Positions 56,117-64,000 are shown, counted from the first letter of the stretch. The stretch is 64,000 nt of DNA from Stenotrophomonas aracearum (GCF_031834615.1 NZ_CP115543.1:1127001-1191000); one strand, 5' to 3'. Notes: a model not told the origin generated them from the sequence alone. Numbers and translations: made by a program.

Positions 56117-57742
56117 ATGGCAACAGCACGTGCAAAGAAGGCGGCGCCCAAGGCGTCGCCTGCCGCGAAGAAGGGGCCCACTTCCGGCGGCGCCAAGCCA
56201 GGAAAGCCCGGCAAGCGCCCCAACATCCTGGTGATCTGGGGCGATGACATCGGCATCAGCAACCTGAGCTGTTACAGCCATGGATTGATGGGCTACCAGA
56301 CCCCGAACATCGACCGTCTCGCGCGCGAAGGCATGATGTTCACCGATTCCTACGGCGAGCAGTCCTGCACCGCAGGGCGCTCGTCCTTCATCACCGGCCA
56401 GAGCGTGTACCGCACCGGGTTGTCCAAGGTGGGCCGCCCCGGCGGCAAGGAGGGCCTGCAGCCCGAAAGCGTGACCATCGCCGAGCTGCTCAAGGAGCAG
56501 GGCTATGCCACCGGCCAGTTCGGCAAGAACCACCTGGGCGACCTGAACAAGTACCTGCCCACGGTGCACGGCTTCGATGAATTCTTCGGCAACCTGTATC
56601 ACCTCAATGCCGAGGAAGAGCCGGAAATGTACGACTACTTCCCGGAGCAGGACTTCCCCAACTTCCGCAAGCAGAACGGTCCGCGTGGCGTGCTGCACTG
56701 CTGGGCGCAGGACAAGGACGACCCGACCGACCAGCCGCGCTGGGGCAAGGTAGGCAAGCAGAAGATCAAGGACACCGGGCCGCTGACCAAAAAGCGCATG
56801 GAGACCTGCGACGACGAGTTCGTGGCGGCGGCGCAGAAGTTCATCCGGCGCCAGCATGAGGACGACCAGCCGTTCTTCGTCTGGTTGAACACCACCCACA
56901 TGCACATGTTCACCCACACCAAGAAATCCAGCCTCGGCCAGGCCGGACGCTGGCAGTCGCCGTACCACGACACCATGATCGACCACGACCGCAACGTGGG
57001 TCAGATGCTGGACCTGCTGGACGAACTGGGCATCGCCGAAGACACCCTGGTGCTGTACTCCACCGACAACGGCCCGCATCGCAACTCCTGGCCGGACGCC
57101 GGCACCACGCCGTTCCGCAGCGAAAAGGACACCAACTGGGAAGGCGCGTTCCGCATTCCGCTGCTGGCGCGCTGGCCGGGGAACATCGCGCCCGGGTCCA
57201 TCGCCAACGGCATCGTGCAGCACCACGATTGGCTGCCCACGTTCCTGGAAATGGCCGGTGCGCCGCAGGTGGTGGAGGAACTGAAGACCGGCTATACCGC
57301 CAACGGCAAGACCTTCCGCAACCACATCGACGGGACCAGCCTGCTGGGATATCTGACCGGCAAGGAGAAGGAAAGCCCGCGCAAGCTGTTCATGTACTTC
57401 AGCGACGACGGCGACGTACTGGCGATGCGCTATGACAACTGGAAGGTCGTGTTCATGGAACAGCGGTGCCGGGGCACGATGCAGATCTGGGCCGAGCCGT
57501 TCACCACGCTGCGATTGCCCAAGTTGTTCAACCTGCGCACCGACCCTTACGAGTACGCCGACATCACCTCCAACAGCTATTACGAGTGGTTCCTGTACCA
57601 CGACTACCTGCTATTCGCGGCCTTCGGCATAGCCGACCAGTTCGCCAAGACCCTGGTCGAGTACCCGCGCGTGCAGGAGCCCGGGAGCTTCACCATCGAT
57701 GACGCGCTGGCCAAGATGAGCGCGATGTCGTCGAAGGACTGA
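56117..57742 (+). CDS. Formylglycine-type sulfatase with basic N-terminal tail
   Basis: A 541-residue arylsulfatase-family enzyme. The catalytic Cys is C84 in CTAGRS (the C-x-A-x-R sulfatase signature, converted to formylglycine). Metal ligands begin with D43-D44 in WGDDIG and continue with DNGPH later (STDNGPHRNSW). GQFGKNHLGD is the second signature. There is no signal peptide; instead residues 1-35 are a Lys/Ala/Pro-rich tail (ATARAKKAAPKASPAAKKG) resembling histone-H1-like tails. AAGGAG precedes the ATG at 56117. It lies 96 bases after the giant autotransporter with no obvious link. The substrate may be an aryl or sugar sulfate; no dedicated maturase is seen in the window. Confidence 0.88.
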   Translation: MATARAKKAAPKASPAAKKGPTSGGAKPGKPGKRPNILVIWGDDIGISNLSCYSHGLMGYQTPNIDRLAREGMMFTDSYGEQSCTAGRSSFITGQSVYRTGLSKVGRPGGKEGLQPESVTIAELLKEQGYATGQFGKNHLGDLNKYLPTVHGFDEFFGNLYHLNAEEEPEMYDYFPEQDFPNFRKQNGPRGVLHCWAQDKDDPTDQPRWGKVGKQKIKDTGPLTKKRMETCDDEFVAAAQKFIRRQHEDDQPFFVWLNTTHMHMFTHTKKSSLGQAGRWQSPYHDTMIDHDRNVGQMLDLLDELGIAEDTLVLYSTDNGPHRNSWPDAGTTPFRSEKDTNWEGAFRIPLLARWPGNIAPGSIANGIVQHHDWLPTFLEMAGAPQVVEELKTGYTANGKTFRNHIDGTSLLGYLTGKEKESPRKLFMYFSDDGDVLAMRYDNWKVVFMEQRCRGTMQIWAEPFTTLRLPKLFNLRTDPYEYADITSNSYYEWFLYHDYLLFAAFGIADQFAKTLVEYPRVQEPGSFTIDDALAKMSAMSSKD

Positions 57743-57746
57743 GCCG

Positions 57747-57769
57747 CAGGGGCGGCTCAGCCGCCCCTG
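57747..57769. terminator. Hairpin between the convergent sulfatase and helicase genes
   Basis: CAGGGGCGGC and GCCGCCCCTG pair perfectly around TCA, which is also the reverse complement of the helicase stop codon. There is no T-tract, so it is either a Rho-assisted two-way terminator or a REP-like element (GTAC, not GTAG, flanks it). Confidence 0.5.
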
Positions 57770-59781
57770 TACGGTCGACCCGGCGGCGCCGCCTTGCTGC
57801 GGCGCTGTTCGGTGCGGCGCTCCTGATAGCGCTGCATACTGAGCTGCAGCTCTTCCAGCGCATCGCCCGGCAGCCACAACTGGCGGGTACCTCGGGTCAT
57901 TGCGGTGTACGCCGCGCGCACCGGATTGTGGGGGTACTGGCGGGTGAATCCCGTGCGGAAGCAGCAGCGCGACATCGCCACGTTGGCAAATTCGGCATTC
58001 TTGGCGTGCTCCACCAGCATCAGCTGCAACGCTGCGTCGTGGAAGGGCAGCAGGCGCTCCATAAGCTCCACGAATCGTTCGCGGTTGTAGCCGCGCATGA
58101 ACATACGCGGGATCTGCGCCAGGTCCTGTTCCTCGCACTCGGCCAACAGGTCTTCCCAGCGCTGGCTGCTGCCACCGTGCGCGGTAAGCTCGCGATAGGC
58201 TTCCGCGCCCCGGGTGACCTCGCGGCCAAGCGTGGCCAGCGAATCGGGATGGATGGAGAAGGCGGCGCCTGCTGCGGCCAGTCGCTGCGCCTCTTCCAAC
58301 AGCCGCCATGGGCTGCCGTAAATGCGTGCGCCCGAGACCGGTACGTCGCTCCACGCGGTGTAGGTGCTGGACAGCGTCGGCTGGTCCGCCGAGCCGACGA
58401 ACGGCGCTTCGTAGCGGTTTCCGGGATCCAGCGCCAGCGTTTCGTTGACGAGCTGCTCCACCAGGCGCCCCTGGCGGACCGACTGGTCGATCTCCAGCGT
58501 CATGCCGGTGGCGAAGCGCGGGGCGTGACCGACCAGGCGCTGGTTGGGATCGCCCAGGCTGATCACCGCGCCTTCGTAGCTGGAAAGCAGGGCTTTCCAC
58601 GCCGGACTCAGATCGTGGCCTTCGTCGATCAGCAGGGTGCCCCAGGTGGCCGGCACGCTGACCTGGTGCAACGCCAGCCACTTGCCGATGTGGTCGACGT
58701 TGACGCTGAGCAGCGCATGGCGCTGCAGCTGCGGGTCGAACATGCTTCGCCAGACGTGCTCCGCTGCTGCCATCAACGCAGCGCTGTCGATCACGGTCCA
58801 CGGCACCGCGCGCGCGAAGTGCCGCGGCGCAAGCTGCAGGGTCGTCGAACGGCACCAGGTGGCAATGCCTTCCAGCGCGATGCGCAGCACGCTGGCGGGC
58901 GCGAAAGAGCCGATGGATTGCAGCTCGATCCGTGCGGCGATGTCGCGCAGCGCGTGCTTGCTGATCTGGAACACGGGTCGCCAGGCGGTACGTAGCAGGC
59001 CGCGGCGGAACGCGTCACCGGCGACGTGGTTGGCGAATGCGATCTGCGAAACCACCTGCACCGGCAGCGCCGCGCTGAGCCGTTGCCGGAACGCCTGCAC
59101 CTGGCCGGCACGCGGGGCGATGTAGGTGTAGCGACGCGCGCCGCTGTCCAGCAGCTGCAGGATCAGGTGGGTCTTGCCGGCGCCGGCGTAGGCGTCCAGG
59201 TCGATGTGCTCGTGATCGTTGGCGATGATTGCGCGCAGCGCACGCGCCTGTTCCTGGGTATAGGAATGCGTCCGCTCCACGAACGCGGGTGCGCGCTGGC
59301 TGTCGTCGGCCACGTGGCCTTCTTCGGCATACGCAGCCTCGGTGGCAAAGCGCAGTGTGTGCGGCTCCAAGGTGACCTGGCTGTCGGCCTGGAATGCATC
59401 CACCGGATAGGCGTCGGGCGAGGCCTGCGCGTAGCGCGCCACCACTGCGTCCGGGCCCAGCACCACGCCCTGCGCGGCTAGACCGTGCAGCCAGTCGTCT
59501 GCAGTGGGAGGCAACGCACTGCGCAGCGCCTGGAACTGACCGACAGCTGCGTCCGGCTGGGCCACGAACAGCGCGCACGCGTCATCGAGCAGCCGGGTCA
59601 GGGCGGCGGGATGGTGTGGGCGCTGCTGGCACAGCGCAGCGGCGAACAGCCCGGCGCGTTCCAATGCCGTTGTAGGAACGGCGCCAGACTCCAGGAATGC
59701 GCCCAGGTCCGTTTCAGTCAGCGGCAGGGCATAGGCGGGCGAGGTCACAGCAGCATGCTCAGTACGGATGCGCCTTGCCAC
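57757..59781 (-). CDS. Divergent superfamily 1 (UvrD-like) helicase
   Basis: A 674-residue protein with the SF1 motif series: Walker A in AYAGAGKTHL (K203), motif II LLIDEGHDLSPAW, motif III SLGDPNQR, a motif V-like LVEHAKNAEFANVAMS and motif VI AAYTAMTRGTRQLWL. The first 170 residues match nothing I recognise, and the usual UvrD 1B/2B insertions seem short. It could be a DNA repair helicase or a stand-alone ATPase of the FBH1-like kind. The ATG at 59781 overlaps the end of the upstream small gene by 23 bases; a GTG at 59748 is an alternative. No nuclease or toxin partner lies next to it. Confidence 0.78.
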   Translation of the reverse strand: MARRIRTEHAAVTSPAYALPLTETDLGAFLESGAVPTTALERAGLFAAALCQQRPHHPAALTRLLDDACALFVAQPDAAVGQFQALRSALPPTADDWLHGLAAQGVVLGPDAVVARYAQASPDAYPVDAFQADSQVTLEPHTLRFATEAAYAEEGHVADDSQRAPAFVERTHSYTQEQARALRAIIANDHEHIDLDAYAGAGKTHLILQLLDSGARRYTYIAPRAGQVQAFRQRLSAALPVQVVSQIAFANHVAGDAFRRGLLRTAWRPVFQISKHALRDIAARIELQSIGSFAPASVLRIALEGIATWCRSTTLQLAPRHFARAVPWTVIDSAALMAAAEHVWRSMFDPQLQRHALLSVNVDHIGKWLALHQVSVPATWGTLLIDEGHDLSPAWKALLSSYEGAVISLGDPNQRLVGHAPRFATGMTLEIDQSVRQGRLVEQLVNETLALDPGNRYEAPFVGSADQPTLSSTYTAWSDVPVSGARIYGSPWRLLEEAQRLAAAGAAFSIHPDSLATLGREVTRGAEAYRELTAHGGSSQRWEDLLAECEEQDLAQIPRMFMRGYNRERFVELMERLLPFHDAALQLMLVEHAKNAEFANVAMSRCCFRTGFTRQYPHNPVRAAYTAMTRGTRQLWLPGDALEELQLSMQRYQERRTEQRRSKAAPPGRPYRGG

Positions 59782-60178
59782 AGGCCAGCACGTGGTTGTA
59801 GTCGCTGGACATGCACTGATAGAAGGCGCGCTTGTTGCCCTCGGCCGCGCTGCAGTCGGCCTGGGTCAGCTGCGGCAGCAAGGCGCGCAGCGGTGCGGCC
59901 GCCTTGTTGAACTGTTCGGCCGGCATATAGCCGCCCGCGACGTTCTTTGCGCCGACTTCGAGCATTGTCTCCACCCCGTAGCGCGCATTCTCCACCGCCT
60001 TGGTGCAGTCCAGCTCGGCCGGGTACTTCTGTACTTCCAGCAGGGCCTGCGCCATCTCGTTGGCGTCGGCGATGGCCTTGGCGCGAGGGTCGGCAACGGG
60101 CGAGGGCTCGGCGGCCCCGGCGGCAGCGGAAAGCGCGGTCATCAGCACCAGGCAGGTCAGGCGGGGAAACGTCGGCAC
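59759..60178 (-). CDS. Small exported protein of unknown function
   Basis: A 139-residue protein with a signal peptide (LTCLVLMTALSAAAGAAEP). The mature part is mainly helical (RAKAIADANEMAQALLEVQKYPAELD) with four cysteines (in LDCTKA, ADCSAA, YQCMSS, LACGKA) that could form two disulfides in the periplasm. I do not recognise a family. It lies upstream of the helicase gene on the same strand with a 23-base overlap, which may be chance or coupling. There is no hint of function beyond location. Confidence 0.75.
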   Translation of the reverse strand: MPTFPRLTCLVLMTALSAAAGAAEPSPVADPRAKAIADANEMAQALLEVQKYPAELDCTKAVENARYGVETMLEVGAKNVAGGYMPAEQFNKAAAPLRALLPQLTQADCSAAEGNKRAFYQCMSSDYNHVLACGKAHPY

Positions 60179-60256
60179 GCGGTGGATCCTTCGGGCAGCG
60201 GGGCGGTCTGGGTCACGATGATACCGTGCGGCCCAGACCTGCTCCTGCCCGACCCG

Positions 60257-61372
60257 TTACTGCGCGCTGGCCACGGATGTGTTCCGGCGTGCCTCCGCCT
60301 CGGCCTTCATCGTCCGCCACCACGGCCTGCCCGCATGGGGCGCCGACAGGTCCAGGCGCTCGCCCATCTCCGGGGTGGACAGGGCGATGCCGCGTTGCGC
60401 CGCCAGTGCACTGACCCGCTCGAAGGGCTCTTCCCAGCGGTGCATGGCCAGGTCGAAGGTACCGTTGTGGATCGGCACCAGCCACTTGCCGCGCAGGTCC
60501 TGGTGGGCCTGCACGGTCTGCTCGGGCTGCATGTGCACGTAGGGCCACTTGGCGTCGTAGGCGCCGGTTTCCACGAACGCCACGTCGAACGGCCCGTAGC
60601 GCTCACCGATCTTCCTGAAGCCGTCGAAGTAGCCGGAGTCGCCGCTGAAGAACACGCGCAGGTCGTTGTCGATGATGACCCACGAGCCCCACAGCGTCTT
60701 GTTGCTGTCGCGCAGTCCGCGGCCGGAGAAATGCTGGGTGGGGGTGAGTGCGAATCGCACGCCGTCCACCTCGGTTTCCTGCCACCAGTCGAACTGGCGC
60801 ACCTTGTCGCGCGGCACGCCCCAATCGACCAGGCGGTCCCCCACGCCCAGCGGGGTGAGGAACACGCCCACGCGGCTGGCCAGGAACTTCACCGTCGCGC
60901 GGTCCAGGTGGTCGTAGTGGTCGTGCGAGAGCAGCACGCCGCGGATCGGCGGCAGGTCTTCCAGCGCGATCGGCGGGGCGTGGAAGCGCTTCGGCCCGAT
61001 CCACTGGAACGGCGAGGCGCGCTCTGAGAACACCGGGTCAGTGAGCCACCAGCCGCCACGCAGCTTGATCAGCAGGGTCGAGTGGCCCAGCCGGTACACG
61101 CTGCGATCCGGGGCTTCGGCCAGCGCCTGCGCGGTCAGCGCATGCACCGGCGTGGCGACATCCGGCACGGTGCCGGTCGGGCGGTTGAAGAAGAACTCCC
61201 AGAACAGCTTGATCGTGGCGCCCAAAGATTCCTTGGGCTTGGCCACGACGTTGGTGAACTGGTCGTCCGCACGCTGCGGCGACGTTTCATAGGAGGCGAT
61301 AGGCACTTTAAGGGTCATCCCGATCAGAACGGCAAGGGCGAAGGCGACAGCGAGAAAGGACAGAATGCGCAT
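60257..61372 (-). CDS. Membrane-anchored metallo-beta-lactamase-fold hydrolase (RomA/NAPE-PLD-like)
   Basis: A protein of about 371 residues with an N-terminal hydrophobic segment (MRILSFLAVAFALAVLIG) that exports or anchors it. The MBL core has the metal motif LSHDHYDHLD, LTPTQHFSGRG, FFSGDSGYFDGF and a final VPIHNGTFDLA, as in UlaG/RomA/NAPE-phospholipase-D-like proteins. The ATG at 61372 follows GGAG; the frame opens 45 bases earlier through the operator. A palindrome of TetR type lies just upstream, and a TetR gene lies 63 bases before it on the same strand. The substrate is unknown; phospholipid-like or acylated compounds are possible. Confidence 0.85.
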   Translation of the reverse strand: MRILSFLAVAFALAVLIGMTLKVPIASYETSPQRADDQFTNVVAKPKESLGATIKLFWEFFFNRPTGTVPDVATPVHALTAQALAEAPDRSVYRLGHSTLLIKLRGGWWLTDPVFSERASPFQWIGPKRFHAPPIALEDLPPIRGVLLSHDHYDHLDRATVKFLASRVGVFLTPLGVGDRLVDWGVPRDKVRQFDWWQETEVDGVRFALTPTQHFSGRGLRDSNKTLWGSWVIIDNDLRVFFSGDSGYFDGFRKIGERYGPFDVAFVETGAYDAKWPYVHMQPEQTVQAHQDLRGKWLVPIHNGTFDLAMHRWEEPFERVSALAAQRGIALSTPEMGERLDLSAPHAGRPWWRTMKAEAEARRNTSVASAQ

Positions 61373-61397
61373 GCGTCTCCAGAGGCTGGTGAGGTAG

Positions 61398-61417
61398 GTG
61401 AGTGCGTAAGCACTCAC
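61398..61417. promoter_or_regulatory. TetR-type operator before the metallo-hydrolase gene
   Basis: GTGAGTGC-GTAA-GCACTCAC, a perfect 20-base inverted repeat, 25 bases before the hydrolase start and 18 bases after the TetR stop. TGAGTGC...GCACTCA is a common operator form for TetR proteins controlling neighbouring genes. Confidence 0.75.
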
Positions 61418-61435
61418 TTAAAAAACGCAAAAAAA

Positions 61436-62005
61436 TCATCGCTGGATGCCCTTCCAGAACAGGTCGAATCCCGCCTGCTGGAGGACCTCGCGCTGTTCCG
61501 GCTGCGCCGCCATGGCTTCCAGCGTGGTTTCCAGCAGGGTGATCAGCACCCGACCCAGATAGAACGACAGCCGCTCCGGATCCACGTACCGGGCCAGGCT
61601 CGCTTCCAGGGTCTGCAGGGTGGTGCCGAACAGGCCGGCGCAATGGGTGCGGGTGCAGTCGGTGATCCGCTCGGACACCTTGAGCTGGCGCAGCGCCATG
61701 CGGTCCACCGGATGCGCCGCGCCCCAGACCAGCAACGCCTTCCACACATGCAGCAGCTGCCCGCGGACCTCGGCGTCGGCCGGGAAGCTGCCGCCCACAG
61801 CCAGCGCCAGGCGCTCTTCAAGCCGCACGAACAGCGCGTTGAGCAGCACGTCCTTGGTCTCGAAGTACGTGAACACCGTGCCTTCGGCCACCTTGGCCGC
61901 CTTTGCGATCTGCGCGGTCGACGCACCCACGCCCTGCGCCGCCACCAGTCGGGCGGCGGCATCAAGGATGGCGGTACGTTTTGCGTCGCTGAGCGGGCGG
62001 GCCAT
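61436..62005 (-). CDS. TetR-family transcriptional regulator
   Basis: A 189-residue repressor: DNA-binding helices TAILDAAARLVAAQGVGASTAQIAKAA, then VAEGTVFTYFETKDVLLNALF, and a ligand-binding all-helical C-terminal part with two cysteines (DCTRTHCAG). It is encoded ahead of the metallo-hydrolase on the same strand. The perfect palindrome between them and the weaker one before its own start suggest that it represses both. The ligand is unknown. Confidence 0.92.
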   Translation of the reverse strand: MARPLSDAKRTAILDAAARLVAAQGVGASTAQIAKAAKVAEGTVFTYFETKDVLLNALFVRLEERLALAVGGSFPADAEVRGQLLHVWKALLVWGAAHPVDRMALRQLKVSERITDCTRTHCAGLFGTTLQTLEASLARYVDPERLSFYLGRVLITLLETTLEAMAAQPEQREVLQQAGFDLFWKGIQR

Positions 62006-62018
62006 GGAAACATTTAGT

Positions 62019-62032
62019 TGAGTGGTCGCTCA
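62019..62032. promoter_or_regulatory. Possible weaker TetR operator before the TetR gene
   Basis: TGAGTGGTCGCTCA, an imperfect inverted repeat (arms TGAGTG and CGCTCA) with the same TGAG...CTCA ends as the site at 61398, 14 bases before the TetR ATG. It would allow autoregulation. Confidence 0.5.
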
Positions 62033-62109
62033 TTTATAGGCGCCTCCGCAGTCCAAATCAACCCCGCCTCCCCGCTGACAACGGCGTTCGTTCAGGCACT
62101 ATAGGCGGG

Positions 62110-62131
62110 GTAGCGCCGGGCTCTGCCCGGC
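62110..62131 (+). repeat. SMAG-like REP hairpin near a start codon
   Basis: GTAG followed by one unpaired base and GCCGGGC / GCCCGGC around TCT. It ends 12 bases before the DUF1801 ATG, so its hairpin would be in the 5' leader of that mRNA, close to the ribosome-binding tract GAGGG. Confidence 0.55.
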
Positions 62132-62143
62132 CGAGGGAAACCC

Positions 62144-62572
62144 ATGGCCACCTCCAGCACCCATGCAGCCCCGCGCCTGCTCGCCGGCGGGAACCCCCAG
62201 ATTCCCAAAGGCGAGGGCGACGCCCCCGTGCAGGCGTGGATCGCCGCAGTACCCGGCTGGAAGCAGCAAGCGGCACGGCAACTCGACGCCCTGGTCGTGG
62301 CGGCCATTCCAAAGGTCCGCAAGGCAGTGAAATGGAACTCGCCGCTGTACGCGGTCGAAGGCAAGGAGGGCTGGTTCCTGAGCATGCACTGCTACGCGCG
62401 CTACATCAAAGTCGCGTTCTTCCGGGGCGCGTCGCTCGACCCGATGCCGCCGGAATCCTCCAAGAGCCAGGACACCCGCTACCTGCACGTGTTCGAGGAC
62501 ATCCCGCTGGACACGGCTCAGTTCACCCGCTGGGTGAAGCAGGCCAGCCGGCTTCCCGGCGAGCGCATGTAG
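62144..62572 (+). CDS. DUF1801 domain protein
   Basis: A 142-residue cytoplasmic protein of the DUF1801 (YdhG/YdeI-like) family. The key segments are VQAWIAAVPGWKQQAARQLDALVVAAIPKVRKAVKWNSPLYAV and GWFLSMHCYARYIKVAFFRGASLDP. The family fold is known, but its biochemical role is not; some members are linked to metal or iron-related stress. GAGGG precedes the ATG at 62144. Monocistronic in appearance; the next gene starts 112 bases later. Confidence 0.85.
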   Translation: MATSSTHAAPRLLAGGNPQIPKGEGDAPVQAWIAAVPGWKQQAARQLDALVVAAIPKVRKAVKWNSPLYAVEGKEGWFLSMHCYARYIKVAFFRGASLDPMPPESSKSQDTRYLHVFEDIPLDTAQFTRWVKQASRLPGERM

Positions 62573-62684
62573 GCCGCTGCCGGAACCCACCTTTCCACGC
62601 GCCTGCGGTGGCAGACGCAACCAACTTCGGCAAAGATGGTGCGCTGCACGATCGCCCCGCGCGTCCGTGCATCCCCCATTGAAG

Positions 62685-63833
62685 ATGGAACTGCCTGTGC
62701 TGAGTGTTGTTGGAGTGGTGCTTGCGTTGTACGTGGTGTGGCGGCTGATCTGGCCGCTGCGGGTGCCGGTCTCGCTGCGGGGGCCATTGGGCCTGCTGGT
62801 GCTGGCCTTGGCGCTGCACCATCGGATCGTGGCGCGGTTTGCCGGCACCATGGCGTCCCCTGAAATTCCCAAGGCTGCCATTGCGGTGCTGGCCAGTGGA
62901 TTCACCGCACTGCTGCTGGTGGCGGTCTTCCTGCTGGTACTGGACGCGCTGCTCCTGCTTTCGCGCCTGCTGGGCCAGCCGCGCATCGCCGACGCATTGC
63001 GTCGCAGCTGGCTCCGTCCAGCCGCCGGTGTGCTCGCCCTGGCGCTGGGCATCTACGGCGTGCAGCAGGGCATGGCCGTACCCAAGGTGCGGCAGGTCGA
63101 CGTCGCCATCGCCGGGTTGCCTGCCGCCTTTGACGGCTACCGGGTACTGCAGCTCACCGACATCCACGCCAGCCGCCTGCTCACCGGCGACTGGGTCACC
63201 CAGGTGGTGGCCGAAAGCAACGCGCAGATACCGGACCTGGTGGTGATCACCGGCGACCTGGTCGACGGCAGCGTGCGTGCGCGCTCCAACGACGTGCGCT
63301 CGCTGGGCCAGCTGCAGGCACCTGACGGCGTGATCGCCATCACCGGCAACCATGAGTACTACGGCCAGTATGCGCAGTGGATGCAGGCCTTCCGCGGTCT
63401 CGGCATGCAGGTGCTGGAAAACAGCCATACCCGGGTCACCCGCAACGGCAGCTCGCTCACCATCGCCGGTGTCACCGACCCGGTGGCCGCGCGCTATGGC
63501 CTGCCTATGCCGGACCTGAAGGCCGCGCTGGCCGGGGCGGATCCCAAGGATCCGGTGATCCTGCTGGATCATCGACCGAACCAGGCCGCTCCCAACGCCG
63601 CACAGGGCGTGAAGCTGCAGCTGTCCGGGCATACCCACGGCGGGCACATCGTGGGCATGGACCAGCTGGTGAAGCGCGCCAACGGCGGCTACGTCTCGGG
63701 CCGTTATGAAGTGAACGGGATGACTTTGTACGTCAGCAACGGCGCCGGGTTGTGGCCAGGGTTCGCCGCCCGTATCGGCGTTCCGTCGGAAATCACCGTG
63801 TTCACCCTGCGCCCAACCGTCACCACCCCGTAA
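62685..63833 (+). CDS. Membrane metallophosphoesterase
   Basis: A protein of about 382 residues. The N-terminal 120 residues hold about four hydrophobic helices (LSVVGVVLALYVVWRLIW, GLLVLALALHH, ALLLVAVFLLVLDALLLL, AGVLALALGIYGV). The C-terminal calcineurin-like domain has the metal-site motifs LTDIHASRL, VITGDLVDG, GNHEYYG and LSGHTHGGH in the proper order. This arrangement matches YaeI/YkuE-type phosphoesterases that act on lipid-linked substrates at the membrane. An upstream GTG at 62667 is a possible start but has no better ribosome-binding site. The substrate is unknown. Confidence 0.9.
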   Translation: MELPVLSVVGVVLALYVVWRLIWPLRVPVSLRGPLGLLVLALALHHRIVARFAGTMASPEIPKAAIAVLASGFTALLLVAVFLLVLDALLLLSRLLGQPRIADALRRSWLRPAAGVLALALGIYGVQQGMAVPKVRQVDVAIAGLPAAFDGYRVLQLTDIHASRLLTGDWVTQVVAESNAQIPDLVVITGDLVDGSVRARSNDVRSLGQLQAPDGVIAITGNHEYYGQYAQWMQAFRGLGMQVLENSHTRVTRNGSSLTIAGVTDPVAARYGLPMPDLKAALAGADPKDPVILLDHRPNQAAPNAAQGVKLQLSGHTHGGHIVGMDQLVKRANGGYVSGRYEVNGMTLYVSNGAGLWPGFAARIGVPSEITVFTLRPTVTTP

Positions 63834-63879
63834 CACGCAGCGCTTACCTTGCGCCGCACTTCAGGGGTGGGGCGGCACA

Positions 63880-64000
63880 GTGGCCGAGCAGGCAAGAGGG
63901 CGGCTGGCGCGGATGTTCGAGCAACATGCGCCGGTGCTTCGGGGCTTCTTCGTGCGCCGGGGGGCGCGACAGGACGCCGAAGACCTGGTGCAGGAGACGT
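63880..64000 (+). CDS. ECF-type RNA polymerase sigma factor, 3' end outside the window
   Basis: The visible 40 codons read VAEQARGRLARMFEQHAPVL..., continuing with FFVRRGARQDAEDLVQET. The pattern, an N-terminal helix then A/R-x-DAEDLVQE, is sigma region 2 of extracytoplasmic-function sigma factors, the part that binds core polymerase. The GTG at 63880 is the proposed start, with AGGGGTGGGG upstream. The end of the gene and any anti-sigma factor lie beyond base 64000, so the subgroup (for example FecI-like) is not determined. Confidence 0.75.
   Translation, partial: MAEQARGRLARMFEQHAPVLRGFFVRRGARQDAEDLVQET

Noticed and set aside
54323..57601. 1,092-codon minus-strand frame across the autotransporter end and the sulfatase
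   Set aside because: It spans two well-supported plus-strand genes and shows no domain.
57757..60178. Helicase plus small protein as a phage-defence island
   Set aside because: No nuclease, methylase, toxin, integrase or composition change around them; kept only as a low-level observation.

Overview
The window is GC-rich, densely coding DNA from a gammaproteobacterium of the Xanthomonadaceae, most likely Stenotrophomonas or a close relative. The evidence is a fused aspartokinase/diaminopimelate decarboxylase, the MurL/MurD2 pair known from Xanthomonas, a TonB-receptor-based maltodextrin locus, and scattered GTAG-headed hairpin repeats that look like the SMAG/REP elements of Stenotrophomonas maltophilia. 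No tRNA, rRNA, IS element, phage or CRISPR array is visible.

Layout. (1) 1-6.1 kb: peptidoglycan precursor genes (lysC-lysA fusion, murL, murD2) and a secreted dienelactone-hydrolase-like protein. (2) 6.2-7.3 kb: ispB on the minus strand. (3) 7.4-19.9 kb: a starch/maltodextrin locus with a cytoplasmic GH13 alpha-glucosidase, a TonB-dependent receptor, a GH97 alpha-glucosidase, a six-hairpin glycosidase, a sugar MFS carrier and an exported GH13 enzyme. Three exact copies of TGAATACGTATGCA sit in front of these transcription units and look like a LacI-family operator. (4) 19.9-25.7 kb: an SseB-like protein, a double-KaiC ATPase overlapping a hybrid histidine kinase, a LacI regulator whose 3' end overlaps the kinase gene, and ssb. 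(5) 26-33.2 kb: a redox block with a secreted alpha/beta hydrolase, a secreted cupin-carboxymuconolactone decarboxylase fusion, a LysR regulator, three paralogous aldo-keto reductases (one a predicted Tat lipoprotein) and a flavodoxin-like protein with a possible Tat signal. (6) 33.3-43.1 kb: two operons that face each other plus a LacI regulator, all tied together by two copies of the palindrome TGCAATCGATTGCA. They encode a GMC-type sugar dehydrogenase with its Tat subunit and cytochrome c, a DUF1080 protein, three sugar isomerase TIM barrels, a Gfo/Idh/MocA dehydrogenase and an MFS carrier. I read this as a periplasmic 3-keto-glycoside pathway. (7) 43.1-46.2 kb: a ThDP enzyme and an aldehyde dehydrogenase in one operon. 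(8) 46.2-57.7 kb: two divergent autotransporters, one Pro-rich and one of about 2,040 residues with Gly-rich repeats, followed by a formylglycine sulfatase. (9) 57.7-64 kb: a divergent SF1 helicase, a small exported Cys protein, a TetR-controlled metallo-hydrolase, a DUF1801 protein, a membrane metallophosphoesterase and the start of an ECF sigma factor.

How the genes work together. The window is mainly about acquiring glycosides. In region 3, maltodextrins would be cut outside the cytoplasm, cross the outer membrane by the TonB receptor and the inner membrane by the MFS carrier, and be finished by the cytoplasmic GH13 enzyme. In region 6, sugars or glycosides would be oxidised at C3 in the periplasm with electrons going to cytochrome c. 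The keto-glycoside would then be split by the DUF1080 protein, imported, and rearranged or reduced inside the cell. The exported redox proteins of region 5 form the least explained module.

Limits: functions rest on motif reading of the translated sequence only. Substrates, operator-regulator pairing and pathway order are inferences.
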